Of a DNA stretch of 10,839 nt, positions 1-6,642 are shown one piece after another (position 1 is the first letter of the stretch; each line of letters begins with the position of its first letter). The stretch comes from Alphaproteobacteria bacterium (lineage in GTDB: Bacteria; Pseudomonadota; Alphaproteobacteria; Caulobacterales; Caulobacteraceae). A program made the translations under genes and the position numbers. Below the pieces are notes generated by a model. It had not been told where the DNA came from and ran no database searches. It saw only the letters and a program-made list of their open reading frames with translations. The stretch spans positions 1 through 10,839 of the forward strand of contig JAGWSE010000291.1 of assembly GCA_028869395.1 (NCBI GenBank), read 5' to 3'.

Positions 1-155
1 CGCGGGCGGTGGTGGAGGGCGACCTGGCCGACCGCTACCACACGCACTGCGATCCCCGGCTCAACGGCGAGCAGGCGCTGGATCTCGCGTTCCTGGTGGC
101 CGAGAAGCTGAAGGAAGATCGCACCGACGTCTCCCGGCGAGCGGTAGCGAGCTGA
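1..155 (+). CDS. Class II DAHP synthase, C-terminal fragment
   Basis: The window opens inside a gene read in the frame beginning at base 3; about 50 residues are visible before the TGA at 153-155. The segment HTHCDPRLNGEQALDLAF is the conserved C-terminal signature of class II (plant-like) 3-deoxy-7-phosphoheptulonate synthase. This enzyme condenses phosphoenolpyruvate and erythrose 4-phosphate in the first step of the cytoplasmic shikimate pathway. The Asp of CDPRLN corresponds, from family knowledge, to the last metal ligand (Asp441 of Mycobacterium tuberculosis AroG). The stretch after AEKLK (EDRTDVSRRAVAS) looks like a non-conserved tail. The catalytic core and the start lie off the left edge, so intactness cannot be judged. 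The family call is strong; the gene symbol (aroG/aroF/aroH) is not consistent for class II enzymes and is left blank. Confidence 0.88.
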   Translation, partial: RAVVEGDLADRYHTHCDPRLNGEQALDLAFLVAEKLKEDRTDVSRRAVAS

Positions 156-253
156 CCGCCGCGGAAGCGCGGACCGGCTGATCCAAGCTTTGCTTGCCGA
201 GCGGCGCGGCTTCCCCAGTGTCCGCGGCTTCTTTGAAAGTCCGAGGCCTTCCC
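156..253. other. Short intergenic gap before the MATE gene
   Basis: 98 bases lie between the DAHP synthase stop and the MATE start. There is a small GC-rich inverted repeat at 159-172 (CCGCG-gaag-CGCGG) just after the stop, without a T-run, so it is at best a weak terminator. A GAGG Shine-Dalgarno sits at 243-246, 7 nt before the ATG at 254. I see no convincing -35/-10 pair, so read-through from the upstream gene is possible. Confidence 0.5.
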
Positions 254-1630
254 ATGGACCGCACAGCGGCCCAGGCGCCCTCTCGTGCGGGAGGGCGCGA
301 CAGTCCCGTCCGCCGCGATCTGGCCCAGCTCCTGAAGCTCTCAGGGCCGGTGGTCATCTCGCGCCTCGGGATCATGGCGATGGGGCTCTCGGACGCAATC
401 GTGGTGGGGCGCTTTTCGGCGACCCAGCTCGGCTATCATGCGCTGGCGTGGGCGCCGACGAGCGTGGTGCTGACCATGGGGCTCGGGCTGCTGACCGGGG
501 TGCAGGTCATGGCCGCGCGGGCGATCGGGGAGGGGCGGCGCGACCTCACAGGCGCCGTGCTCAGGCGCGGACTGTCCTACAGCCTCTGGATCGGCCTGGT
601 CTCGGGCCTGTTCCTGTTCCTCGCCGGTCCGCCCTTCCTGCACGTCATCGGCCTGCCGAAGGACCTGGCGGACGGCGCTTCGCCGGTCCTGCGGATCTTC
701 TGCCTTTCCTTGCCGGGGTTCATGATCAGCGTGGCCGCCGGGGCCTGGCTGGAAAGCCTGTCGAAGCCGGGGCCCGTGGCCTGGGCGATGTGGGCGGCGA
801 ACGCCGTGAACCTGACGGTGGATCTTCTGCTGGTGCCCGGCGCGTTCGGCCTGCCGGCGCTGGGCGCCATGGGCGGCGCCTGGGCCACGACCATCGCCCG
901 GACGTTCCTCGCGCTTGTGACGCTGGCCTACATCGCCCTGATGCCGGAGGCCCGGGCCCTGGGCGTCTTCGCCAAGCCCGAGCGCGACCGCGCCGCGGAG
1001 GCCGAGCAGCGGCGGATCGGCTTCGGGGCGGGCGCCTCCAACTTCTTCGAGGTGGCCTCCTTCTCCAGCCTCAACATCATCGCGGGCTGGATGGGCGGCC
1101 TCGCGGTCGCCGCCTGGACCATCGTGCTCAACGTGGCCGCGATCGTGTTCATGGTTCCCCTGGGCCTGGCGACGGGCGCGACGGTGCTGGTGGGTCAGGC
1201 CTACGGCGCAAGGGAGGGCGCGGGCGTGAACCGCGCCGGCGCGGTCGCCTTTTCCGTGACCGCCATCTTCGGCGTGCTGGTGACGCTCGCCATCTGGCCC
1301 AATGCGGCGCTTATCGCGCGTGGCTACACGAGCAGCGCCGAGACCCTGGCCATGGCCGCGCCGGCCCTGGCGCTCGCCACCCTCATGTTTCTGCCCGACG
1401 CCTTGCAGGTGGTGGCGGCCCAGTCGCTGCGCGCCCGTGGCGACGTCTGGCTGCCCTCCGGCACACACTTGACGAGCTACATCCTGATCATGATGCCGCT
1501 CGCCTGGTTCCTGGCGATCCCCATGCACATGGGGATCATCGGCATCTCCTGCGCGGTGATCGGGGCCAGCTTCGTCTCGGCCGGTCTCCTGCTCACCCGC
1601 TTCTGGATCCTGAGCCGCCGCCCGCTCTGA
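254..1630 (+). CDS. MATE family multidrug efflux transporter (NorM-type)
   Basis: This 458-residue inner-membrane protein belongs to the multidrug and toxin extrusion family, which exports organic cations and drugs using a Na+ or H+ gradient. It has about twelve hydrophobic segments in two related halves. Half one carries LSGPVVISRLG (29-39) and SDAIVVGRFSATQLG (46-60); half two carries VPLGLATGATVLVGQAYGA (301-319). The three acidic residues known from Vibrio NorM (Asp36, Glu255, Asp371 in V. cholerae) have counterparts Asp47, Glu266 (in FFEVASF) and Asp382, with identical spacing (219 and 116 residues), which points to the NorM subfamily and an intact cation site. I chose ATG 254 because GAGG lies 7 nt upstream; a TTG at 194 would add 20 non-conserved residues. 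The stop is 8 nt from the convergent dehydrogenase gene. The substrate is unknown. Confidence 0.93.
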   Translation: MDRTAAQAPSRAGGRDSPVRRDLAQLLKLSGPVVISRLGIMAMGLSDAIVVGRFSATQLGYHALAWAPTSVVLTMGLGLLTGVQVMAARAIGEGRRDLTGAVLRRGLSYSLWIGLVSGLFLFLAGPPFLHVIGLPKDLADGASPVLRIFCLSLPGFMISVAAGAWLESLSKPGPVAWAMWAANAVNLTVDLLLVPGAFGLPALGAMGGAWATTIARTFLALVTLAYIALMPEARALGVFAKPERDRAAEAEQRRIGFGAGASNFFEVASFSSLNIIAGWMGGLAVAAWTIVLNVAAIVFMVPLGLATGATVLVGQAYGAREGAGVNRAGAVAFSVTAIFGVLVTLAIWPNAALIARGYTSSAETLAMAAPALALATLMFLPDALQVVAAQSLRARGDVWLPSGTHLTSYILIMMPLAWFLAIPMHMGIIGISCAVIGASFVSAGLLLTRFWILSRRPL

Positions 1631-1638
1631 CCGTCGCC

Positions 1639-3615
1639 CTAGCTGAGCGGGCCGGGGAGGGCGTAGGCCACGACCTGGTCCCCGCGCCTGGTGTTCGACT
1701 TCGAATGGCCGCCGGCGGCGATGACCACATACTGGCGGCCTTTCCAGACGTAGGTCATGGGCGTCGCCTGGCCGCCCGCCGGAAGCCGGCCGCGCCACAG
1801 CTCCTTGCCGGTACGAGCATCGAAAGCTCGCAGATAGTTGTCCATGGCCGCGCCGATGAACACCAGGCCCGACCCGGTCACGATCGGACCGCCGAAATTG
1901 GGCGTGCCGGTGTGGCGCAGGAAAAGCTGGCTGCCCGGCGCCATGTCGCGCGTGGTCCCCAGCGGCACGTCCCACAGGACCTTGCCGGTCCGCATGTCGA
2001 TGGCGTGGAGCTGGCCCCACGGCGGCGGATTGCAGGGCATGCCGATCGGCGAGAGCACCGCGGCGCGGCGCATGCCGTAGGGCGCGCCGGTCTGCGGCGA
2101 GATCTCCATGTTCGGCTCGGCCCGCTGGGCCGCGCGCACCTTGTCGGCGGGAATGAGGGTGACGAGGTGCATCAGGTTCGAAGTGTTGACGTAGGCGACC
2201 TGCGTCTGCGGATCGAAGGCGAGCCCGCCCCAGTTCACCCCGCCGCCCGTGAAGGGATAGACGATCGTCCCCTGTAGCGAGGGCGGAGTGTAGAGGCCGT
2301 CGTGGCGGGCAGAGGCGATGATCTTGCGGCAGGCCTTGCGATCCCAGGGCGTGAGGCCGAAGGCGTCTTGCGGCCGGATCGTGCTGGGCGACAGGGGGCG
2401 GGGCAGGTCAGGGATCGGCTGGGTCGGCGAGAGCACCTCGCCTGGCGCGCCGCCCTGGGGCACGGGGCGTTCGTGGACCGGGATCACCGGGTGGCCGTTG
2501 TCGCGGTCCAGGGTGAAGATCAGGCCCTGCTTGGCGCCCTGGATCACAGCCGGCGTCCTGTGGCCGCCGAAGTCCACGTCGGCCAGGGTCGGCTGGGCGG
2601 GGACGTCGTAGTCCCAGACGTCATGGTGGGTGGTCTGGAAGCTCCAGACGACGCGGCCCGTCGCGGCGTCGAGGGCGACCACCGAATTGGCCTGGCCGTC
2701 CTGTCCGGGGCGAAGGCCGCCGTAGAAGTCCGGGCTCGGGTTCGTGGTCGGCACGAACACAAGGCCGCGCTTTGCGTCCACCGACATGGGCGCCCAGGCG
2801 TTGGCGGCGCCGGACACGTTGCCGGGCGCCTGGGAAGCGAGAGGGTCGAAGCTCCACTTCGGCGCGCCCGTTCGCACGTCGTAGGCCCGCACGGCGCCCG
2901 TGACCTCGCGGACCCGCTGGTTGTCGTCGAGCGAGGAGCCGATGACGATGGTGTCGCCCACGATCACCGGCGGCGAGGTGATCTGCATCTGGCCTTTGCG
3001 CTGGAACACGACGCCTGCGCCGACATCCACCGTACCGCGCTTCCCGAACGTCGCGCATGGCGCGCCGGTCGCCGCATCCAGCGCGATCAGCCGCCGGTCG
3101 GCCGTACCTACGAAGACACGTTCCGAACAGCGGACGTTTTCCGCGACGGTCGGGTCGCGCCAGTAGGTCACGCCACGGCAGACGAAGTCGTTCGGATAAT
3201 GGACCTTGGGATCGACCTTCGGGTCGAAGGTCCACTCGGCCCGGCCCGTGGCCGGATCGAGGGCCGAAACCTGGTCGAACTGCGAGCAGGTGTACAGCCG
3301 CCCGCCGGCGAGGATCGGGGTGTCCTCGAAGGACGCCCGTTTCAGGCTGTGGCCCGCGGCGGCGCCGGTGGAGAAGGTCCAGGCGACCTTCAGATCCTTG
3401 ACGTTGGCGGGCGTGATCTGGCCGGCGGTCGAGAAGCGTTGGCCGCCGGCGTCGCCACCGTAGAAGGGCCAGCCTACGTCCGGGGCGCGCGCCACGGAGC
3501 GCGGGCCCTGCGGCGCGCAGGCGGAAAGCGCCAGAAGACCCGCGGTGGCCAACGCACTGGCGAGCTGCGGCGGAACGGGCCTGAGGCTGCGGCTCGGAAG
3601 GATGGGCTGGGTCAT
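1639..3615 (-). CDS. PQQ-dependent dehydrogenase, glucose/quinate/shikimate family, lipoprotein form
   Basis: This 658-residue quinoprotein should oxidise a sugar or polyol in the periplasm using PQQ. The beta-propeller runs from about residue 47 to the end, with family blocks WPFYGGDAGGQRFS (49-62), TTHHDVWDYDVPAQPTLADV (328-347), HERPVPQGGAPGE (381-393) and RLPAGGQATPMTYVWKGRQY (610-629). By alignment from memory with E. coli Gcd, Asp335 and Lys362 match Gcd Asp466 and Lys493, with the same 27-residue spacing. The N-terminus differs: in place of Gcd's five membrane helices there is a short signal ending in the lipobox LSAC with Cys33, so the protein is probably a lipoprotein. Ala at +2 rather than Asp suggests outer-membrane sorting by the E. 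coli rule. The position of Gcd His262 appears to be Phe113, so glucose should not be assumed as substrate. The adjacent-cysteine pair of PQQ alcohol dehydrogenases is absent. The start is ATG 3615 with only a weak Shine-Dalgarno. Confidence 0.88.
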   Translation of the reverse strand: MTQPILPSRSLRPVPPQLASALATAGLLALSACAPQGPRSVARAPDVGWPFYGGDAGGQRFSTAGQITPANVKDLKVAWTFSTGAAAGHSLKRASFEDTPILAGGRLYTCSQFDQVSALDPATGRAEWTFDPKVDPKVHYPNDFVCRGVTYWRDPTVAENVRCSERVFVGTADRRLIALDAATGAPCATFGKRGTVDVGAGVVFQRKGQMQITSPPVIVGDTIVIGSSLDDNQRVREVTGAVRAYDVRTGAPKWSFDPLASQAPGNVSGAANAWAPMSVDAKRGLVFVPTTNPSPDFYGGLRPGQDGQANSVVALDAATGRVVWSFQTTHHDVWDYDVPAQPTLADVDFGGHRTPAVIQGAKQGLIFTLDRDNGHPVIPVHERPVPQGGAPGEVLSPTQPIPDLPRPLSPSTIRPQDAFGLTPWDRKACRKIIASARHDGLYTPPSLQGTIVYPFTGGGVNWGGLAFDPQTQVAYVNTSNLMHLVTLIPADKVRAAQRAEPNMEISPQTGAPYGMRRAAVLSPIGMPCNPPPWGQLHAIDMRTGKVLWDVPLGTTRDMAPGSQLFLRHTGTPNFGGPIVTGSGLVFIGAAMDNYLRAFDARTGKELWRGRLPAGGQATPMTYVWKGRQYVVIAAGGHSKSNTRRGDQVVAYALPGPLS

Positions 3616-3623
3616 GCTATCTG
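3616..3623. promoter_or_regulatory. 8-nt divergent start junction
   Basis: Only eight bases separate the ATG of the dehydrogenase (minus strand) from the ATG of the LytTR protein (plus strand). No promoter or full ribosome binding site fits here, so each gene's promoter and leader must overlap the other gene's coding sequence, unless the LytTR start is really further downstream. Confidence 0.5.
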
Positions 3624-4541
3624 ATGCCTGTGCGAGTCCTGTCGCCAGTCAAAGCCCTCCAGCGGTCCGCGCAACCCGGCGGTGACGACCGGCGCGTTGG
3701 CAGGGGCGGCGGCGCGAGCGGCGGGACATCCGGCGCGTTCCTGGGGCTGAGCGGGACCGAGCGGCGGGCGTTCGCGATAGGATGGACCACGGCCGCCGCG
3801 GTGGCCCTCGTCGTCTGCGCCTTCAATGTGTTGACCCACGTCCAGGACTGGCCCGAGCAGGGCGTCCTCCTGCCCCTGGTGCTGGAGGGGACGAGCTATC
3901 TGTTCGTCGCGCCCGCGCTGGTCGTTCCGGCGGCCATGGTGATCTGGCTCCGCCGCAAGGGGGCTCGCCCGGCCGCGGCGGCGCAGGCGCATGTGGCGGG
4001 CGCGGTGCTGTTCTTCGCCGTCCATGTGGGCGGTTTCATCCTGCTCAGGAGCCTGATCTTCCCGCCGCTTTTCGACTCGCCCTACGCCGTGGGCTCCCCG
4101 ACGCACGACCTGCCCTTCGAGCTGGCCAAGGACAGCATGGCCTACGCGATTTCGGCCTTGGGCGCCTGGGCGCTGCTGCGCTGGAACCTCACAGGCGGCG
4201 CGGCCGAGATGCAGGGGCCGGCGGTGTTCGACATCCGCGACGGGGCGCGTCTCGTCCGCGCCCGGCTGGACGAGATCCTGGCCGTTCGCTCGGCCGGCAA
4301 CTACGTGGAATTCGTGTTGAGTGACGGGCGTCGGCCGCTGATGCGCAGCCCACTGGCGGCGATCGAACTCGAGCTCGCCGCCCGCGGCTTCGTGCGAACC
4401 CACCGCTCCTGGCTGGTCAACGGCGCGCGCGTGACCGGCCTCAGGCCGGAGGGTTCGGGCGATTACGCTGTGGAGCTGGGCGAAGTGGAGGCGCCCCTGT
4501 CCCGCCGTTTCCCGCAGGCGCTCTCCGCGCTCAGGGGCTAG
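3624..4541 (+). CDS. Membrane-anchored LytTR-domain transcriptional regulator
   Basis: This 305-residue protein has four predicted membrane helices (roughly residues 50-73, 84-109, 121-143 and 170-187) followed by a C-terminal LytTR DNA-binding domain (about 200-304). The LytTR domain is marked by LDEILAVRSAGNYVEFVL (215-232), FVRTHRSWLVN (256-266) and a closing PLSRRFPQAL (291-300). LytTR proteins usually bind pairs of short direct repeats upstream of target genes. Here there is no response-regulator receiver domain, so the membrane part presumably senses a signal or partner directly. The first 47 residues are Gly/Arg-rich and poorly structured, and no strong Shine-Dalgarno precedes ATG 3624. 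The true start could be later, but I see no good alternative codon before the first helix. The divergent quinoprotein gene, whose start is 8 nt away, is the obvious candidate target. Its stop overlaps the convergent downstream gene. Confidence 0.87.
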   Translation: MPVRVLSPVKALQRSAQPGGDDRRVGRGGGASGGTSGAFLGLSGTERRAFAIGWTTAAAVALVVCAFNVLTHVQDWPEQGVLLPLVLEGTSYLFVAPALVVPAAMVIWLRRKGARPAAAAQAHVAGAVLFFAVHVGGFILLRSLIFPPLFDSPYAVGSPTHDLPFELAKDSMAYAISALGAWALLRWNLTGGAAEMQGPAVFDIRDGARLVRARLDEILAVRSAGNYVEFVLSDGRRPLMRSPLAAIELELAARGFVRTHRSWLVNGARVTGLRPEGSGDYAVELGEVEAPLSRRFPQALSALRG

Positions 4542-5440
4542 GCGCCCGCGCCCAGGATCCACCCTTCCTCGCGCTCCGCATCGAGAACCATGTCGGGGGA
4601 GGCCGATTTCGGCGGGCCGAAGAGCGCGCCCAGCCGGTTCGCCTCGTCGAGCCTCGCGAAATGTTCGGCCGTGGTGCGGACCTGGGTGAGGTCCTTCACC
4701 TCGCCCGGCGCGCCCTCCGGTTTCAGCATGGAGGGATAGACTTCGGCGGCGACGATCAGCACGCCCTCGAGATCGGCCTCCGACAGCGCCTTGAAGCCCG
4801 TCTCGAACGGCCAGACCTTCAGCGCCTCGCCGCGGGCCAGCTTCAGCCGGCGCACGAACGGGATGCCCAGGAGCGCCTGCCCGCCAACCGAGCCGTTGTA
4901 GTAGAGCTTCCAGATCGAAGCCGCGCCCTTGGCCGCAAGGTCCGCATGGCGGAACTCCGGCAGGTCGTCGGGTCCGTGCGGCCGGGTGCGCTTGGGCTGC
5001 AGGGTGGTCAGGGCGTCCTTCGGCGGGCAGCCCCAGAAGGGGAACGGGCCCCCGGTCAGGCGCCGGTTGATCTCCGAGCCCACGCCGAAGCGGTTGTTGG
5101 TGTTGTCGGGCTTGTCCTTGACCATGCGGTCGAGCTGGTCCCAGACGGCGCGCCACGCGGGTTCGGCGGAGAGCTTCATCGCCGCCGGAAAGCCGCGCGG
5201 GAAGCCCAGCGGGAAGTCGAGGCCCAGCAGTGCGCGCTCGCCCCGCTTCTTCAGGTCGTCGAAGATGGCGGCAAGACGCTTCTCTGCCTCCGCCCGGGTC
5301 GGCGGGTTGTAGCTCTCGAACGCCATGCGAAAGCGCACGTCGCGCTTGAGCACGCCGATCCAGATGGAGTCCGCCCCCGTCGTGGGTTTTGCGGCGGCGC
5401 TCCAGTCGACGATCACATAGGCGCTGAACAGGCGCGGCAC
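4538..5440 (-). CDS. Conserved protein, probable RNase H-like fold (DUF429-related); often labelled 'molybdopterin guanine dinucleotide synthesis'
   Basis: This 300-residue soluble protein resembles an alphaproteobacterial family I recall being labelled 'molybdopterin guanine dinucleotide synthesis'. It shows no MobA nucleotidyltransferase or MobB P-loop motif, so that name looks unsupported. Recognisable blocks are VIVDWSA (9-15), LLGLDFPLGFPRGF (71-84), NNRFGVGSEINRR (115-127), GPFPFWGCPP (131-140), KVWPFETG (208-215), AAEVYPS (231-237) and EEGWILG (291-297). The order of acidic residues Asp12, Asp75, Glu233 and Asp287 resembles the carboxylates of RNase H-like folds and of DUF429 proteins. 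A nuclease-like or nucleotide-handling role is inference only. Translation starts at GTG 5440, supported by GGAG at 5448-5451 with a 7-nt spacer. It is downstream of the MDR reductase gene on the same strand (79-nt gap) and converges on the LytTR gene with a 4-nt overlap. Confidence 0.75.
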   Translation of the reverse strand: MPRLFSAYVIVDWSAAAKPTTGADSIWIGVLKRDVRFRMAFESYNPPTRAEAEKRLAAIFDDLKKRGERALLGLDFPLGFPRGFPAAMKLSAEPAWRAVWDQLDRMVKDKPDNTNNRFGVGSEINRRLTGGPFPFWGCPPKDALTTLQPKRTRPHGPDDLPEFRHADLAAKGAASIWKLYYNGSVGGQALLGIPFVRRLKLARGEALKVWPFETGFKALSEADLEGVLIVAAEVYPSMLKPEGAPGEVKDLTQVRTTAEHFARLDEANRLGALFGPPKSASPDMVLDAEREEGWILGAGA

Positions 5441-5519
5441 TTGGGGACTCCAGTTGGCGTGAGAGGGGTTTTAGACCCCCGAGCCTGACGGTCCAACGTC
5501 CCCCGAAATCGGGCCGGGC
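5441..5519 (-). other. Gap between reductase and conserved-protein genes
   Basis: The gap holds two small inverted repeats: GGGGT-tttag-ACCCC at 5465-5479 and CCCG-aaat-CGGG at 5503-5512. Neither has a T-run on the minus strand, so neither is a clear intrinsic terminator; the pair may only weaken read-through. The Shine-Dalgarno of the downstream gene (GGAG, 5448-5451) is also here. I see no clear promoter, so co-transcription with the reductase is possible. Confidence 0.4.
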
Positions 5520-6521
5520 TCAGGCGAGCTTGACGAGCATCTTGCCGGTGTTTTCGCCGCTGAACAGGCCCAGGAAGGCGTCGGGGGCTTTGTCGATGCC
5601 CTCGAAGACCGTCTCCTGCCACTTGACCTTGCCGTCCTTCACCCAGCCGGAGAGGTCATCGATGAACTTCGGCAGAAGGTCGAAGTGATGCGAGACGATA
5701 AAGCCCTCCATGCGGATGTTCTTGCCGATCAGCAGGGCGAGGTTGGAGGGACCGGGCTGCGGCGTGGTGGCATTGTAGATCGAGATCATCCCGCAGATGG
5801 CGAAGCGGGCGAAGAGCTTGGCCGCGTTCAACGCCGCCTCGAGATGCGCGCCGCCGACGTTGTCGAAATAGACGTCGATGCCCTCCGGAGCGCCGGCCAG
5901 CACCGCGGCGGTGAGGTCCTTCTCGGCCTTGTAGTCGATGGCGTGGTCGACGCCGATCTCCTTCAGGAATGAGACCTTCTCCGGGCCGCCGGCGGAGCCG
6001 ATCACCTTGTGGCCCTTGGCCTTGGCGATCTGGCAGACCAGCGAGCCGACCGCGCCCGCCGCGCCCGAGACGAAGACGACGTCGCCGTCCTTCAGCGCCG
6101 CGACGCGCAGGAGCCCCGCGTAGGCGGTCAGCCCGGGCATGCCGGCCACGCCCAGGAAGGCCTGCGGCGGCAGGCCGCGTGGATCGAGCTTCTGGACGGT
6201 GTTGGCGGGCGCATTGAAGGCCTCGCGCCAGCCATACTGCGACTGGACGAGATCGCCCGTCTTGAAGGCCGGATCGTTCGAGGCGGTGACCTCGCCGATC
6301 GCGCCGCCGTTCATCACCTCGCCGAGCGCAAAGGGCGGGGCGTAGCTCTTCACGTCGTTCATGCGGCCGCGCATGTAGGGATCGACCGTCATCCAGAGGT
6401 TCTTCACCTGAACCTCGCCCGGCCCCGGATCGCGCAGCTCGACGGCGGCGACCTCGAAATTGTCGCGGGTCGGCAAGCCGCTGGGCCGGCTCTTCAAGCG
6501 GATCTCTTTGACGGTCGCCAT
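5520..6521 (-). CDS. NADP-dependent oxidoreductase, MDR superfamily (CurA/YncB/leukotriene B4 dehydrogenase-like)
   Basis: This 333-residue cytoplasmic enzyme belongs to the zinc-independent medium-chain dehydrogenase/reductase branch that reduces the C=C bond of alpha,beta-unsaturated ketones and aldehydes with NADPH (curcumin reductase CurA, YncB, leukotriene B4 12-hydroxydehydrogenase). An N-terminal catalytic domain carries NLWMTVDPYMRGRM (41-54). A Rossmann domain carries the nucleotide loop SGAAGAVGS (152-160), IGSAGGPEKVSFLKE (174-188) and VYFDNVGG (217-224), all typical of the family. The length fits (usually 330-350). ATG 6521 is chosen because the family starts close to this point and AGGAGA (6532-6537) precedes it; an upstream in-frame ATG at 6629 would add 36 unconserved residues and run almost to the divergent gene's start. 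It is divergent from the Gfo/Idh/MocA gene. The physiological substrate is not evident; detoxification of reactive enones is the usual suggestion. Confidence 0.93.
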   Translation of the reverse strand: MATVKEIRLKSRPSGLPTRDNFEVAAVELRDPGPGEVQVKNLWMTVDPYMRGRMNDVKSYAPPFALGEVMNGGAIGEVTASNDPAFKTGDLVQSQYGWREAFNAPANTVQKLDPRGLPPQAFLGVAGMPGLTAYAGLLRVAALKDGDVVFVSGAAGAVGSLVCQIAKAKGHKVIGSAGGPEKVSFLKEIGVDHAIDYKAEKDLTAAVLAGAPEGIDVYFDNVGGAHLEAALNAAKLFARFAICGMISIYNATTPQPGPSNLALLIGKNIRMEGFIVSHHFDLLPKFIDDLSGWVKDGKVKWQETVFEGIDKAPDAFLGLFSGENTGKMLVKLA

Positions 6522-6569
6522 GGTGTGTTCATCTCCTGCCGCGCTGGACGCGGGCCCCTTCAAACGACT

Positions 6570-6598
6570 GTTTAGCCTCCCTGGGCGGGTGGCGTCGA
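6570..6598 (-). promoter_or_regulatory. Candidate promoter for the MDR reductase gene
   Basis: On the minus strand, TCGACG (6593-6598) and CTAAAC (6570-6575) are separated by exactly 17 bp. They resemble the TTGACG and GCTANAWC elements described for Caulobacter housekeeping promoters. Transcription would start near 6563, giving a leader of about 40 nt before ATG 6521. This is judged by eye only. Confidence 0.4.
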
Positions 6599-6642
6599 GA
6601 GCCGCGGGCGTGCTAGGCGCTCGGCCCAATTCGGAGCATACG

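Noticed and set aside
159..172. CCGCG-gaag-CGCGG after the DAHP synthase stop as a terminator
   Set aside because: The stem is 5 bp with no following T-run; such repeats are common by chance in DNA of this composition.
341..2020. 559-codon minus-strand open frame opposite the MATE gene
   Set aside because: Highly charged, repetitive translation without motifs; the plus-strand MATE reading has conserved residues and membrane periodicity.
190..2277. A 695-codon open frame on the plus strand covering the MATE gene and part of the quinoprotein gene
   Set aside because: Its translation is Arg/Gly/Ala/Pro-rich with no recognisable domain and it crosses two well-supported genes in other frames; it is an artefact of high GC.
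2302..3624. Long plus-strand open frame opposite the quinoprotein gene
   Set aside because: It is antisense to a clear beta-propeller protein, and its low-complexity translation shows no family motif.
5465..5512. Two small inverted repeats downstream of the reductase as intrinsic terminators
   Set aside because: Stems are only 4-5 bp and no T-run follows on the minus strand.
6522..6629. Upstream in-frame ATG for the MDR reductase
   Set aside because: The extra 36 residues are unlike the family, and the candidate promoter at 6570-6598 lies inside them.
6460..6642. Upstream in-frame start for the Gfo/Idh/MocA gene
   Set aside because: It would overlap the divergent reductase's N-terminus and precede the Rossmann fold by 60 unconserved residues; ATG 6643 has a well-placed GGAG.
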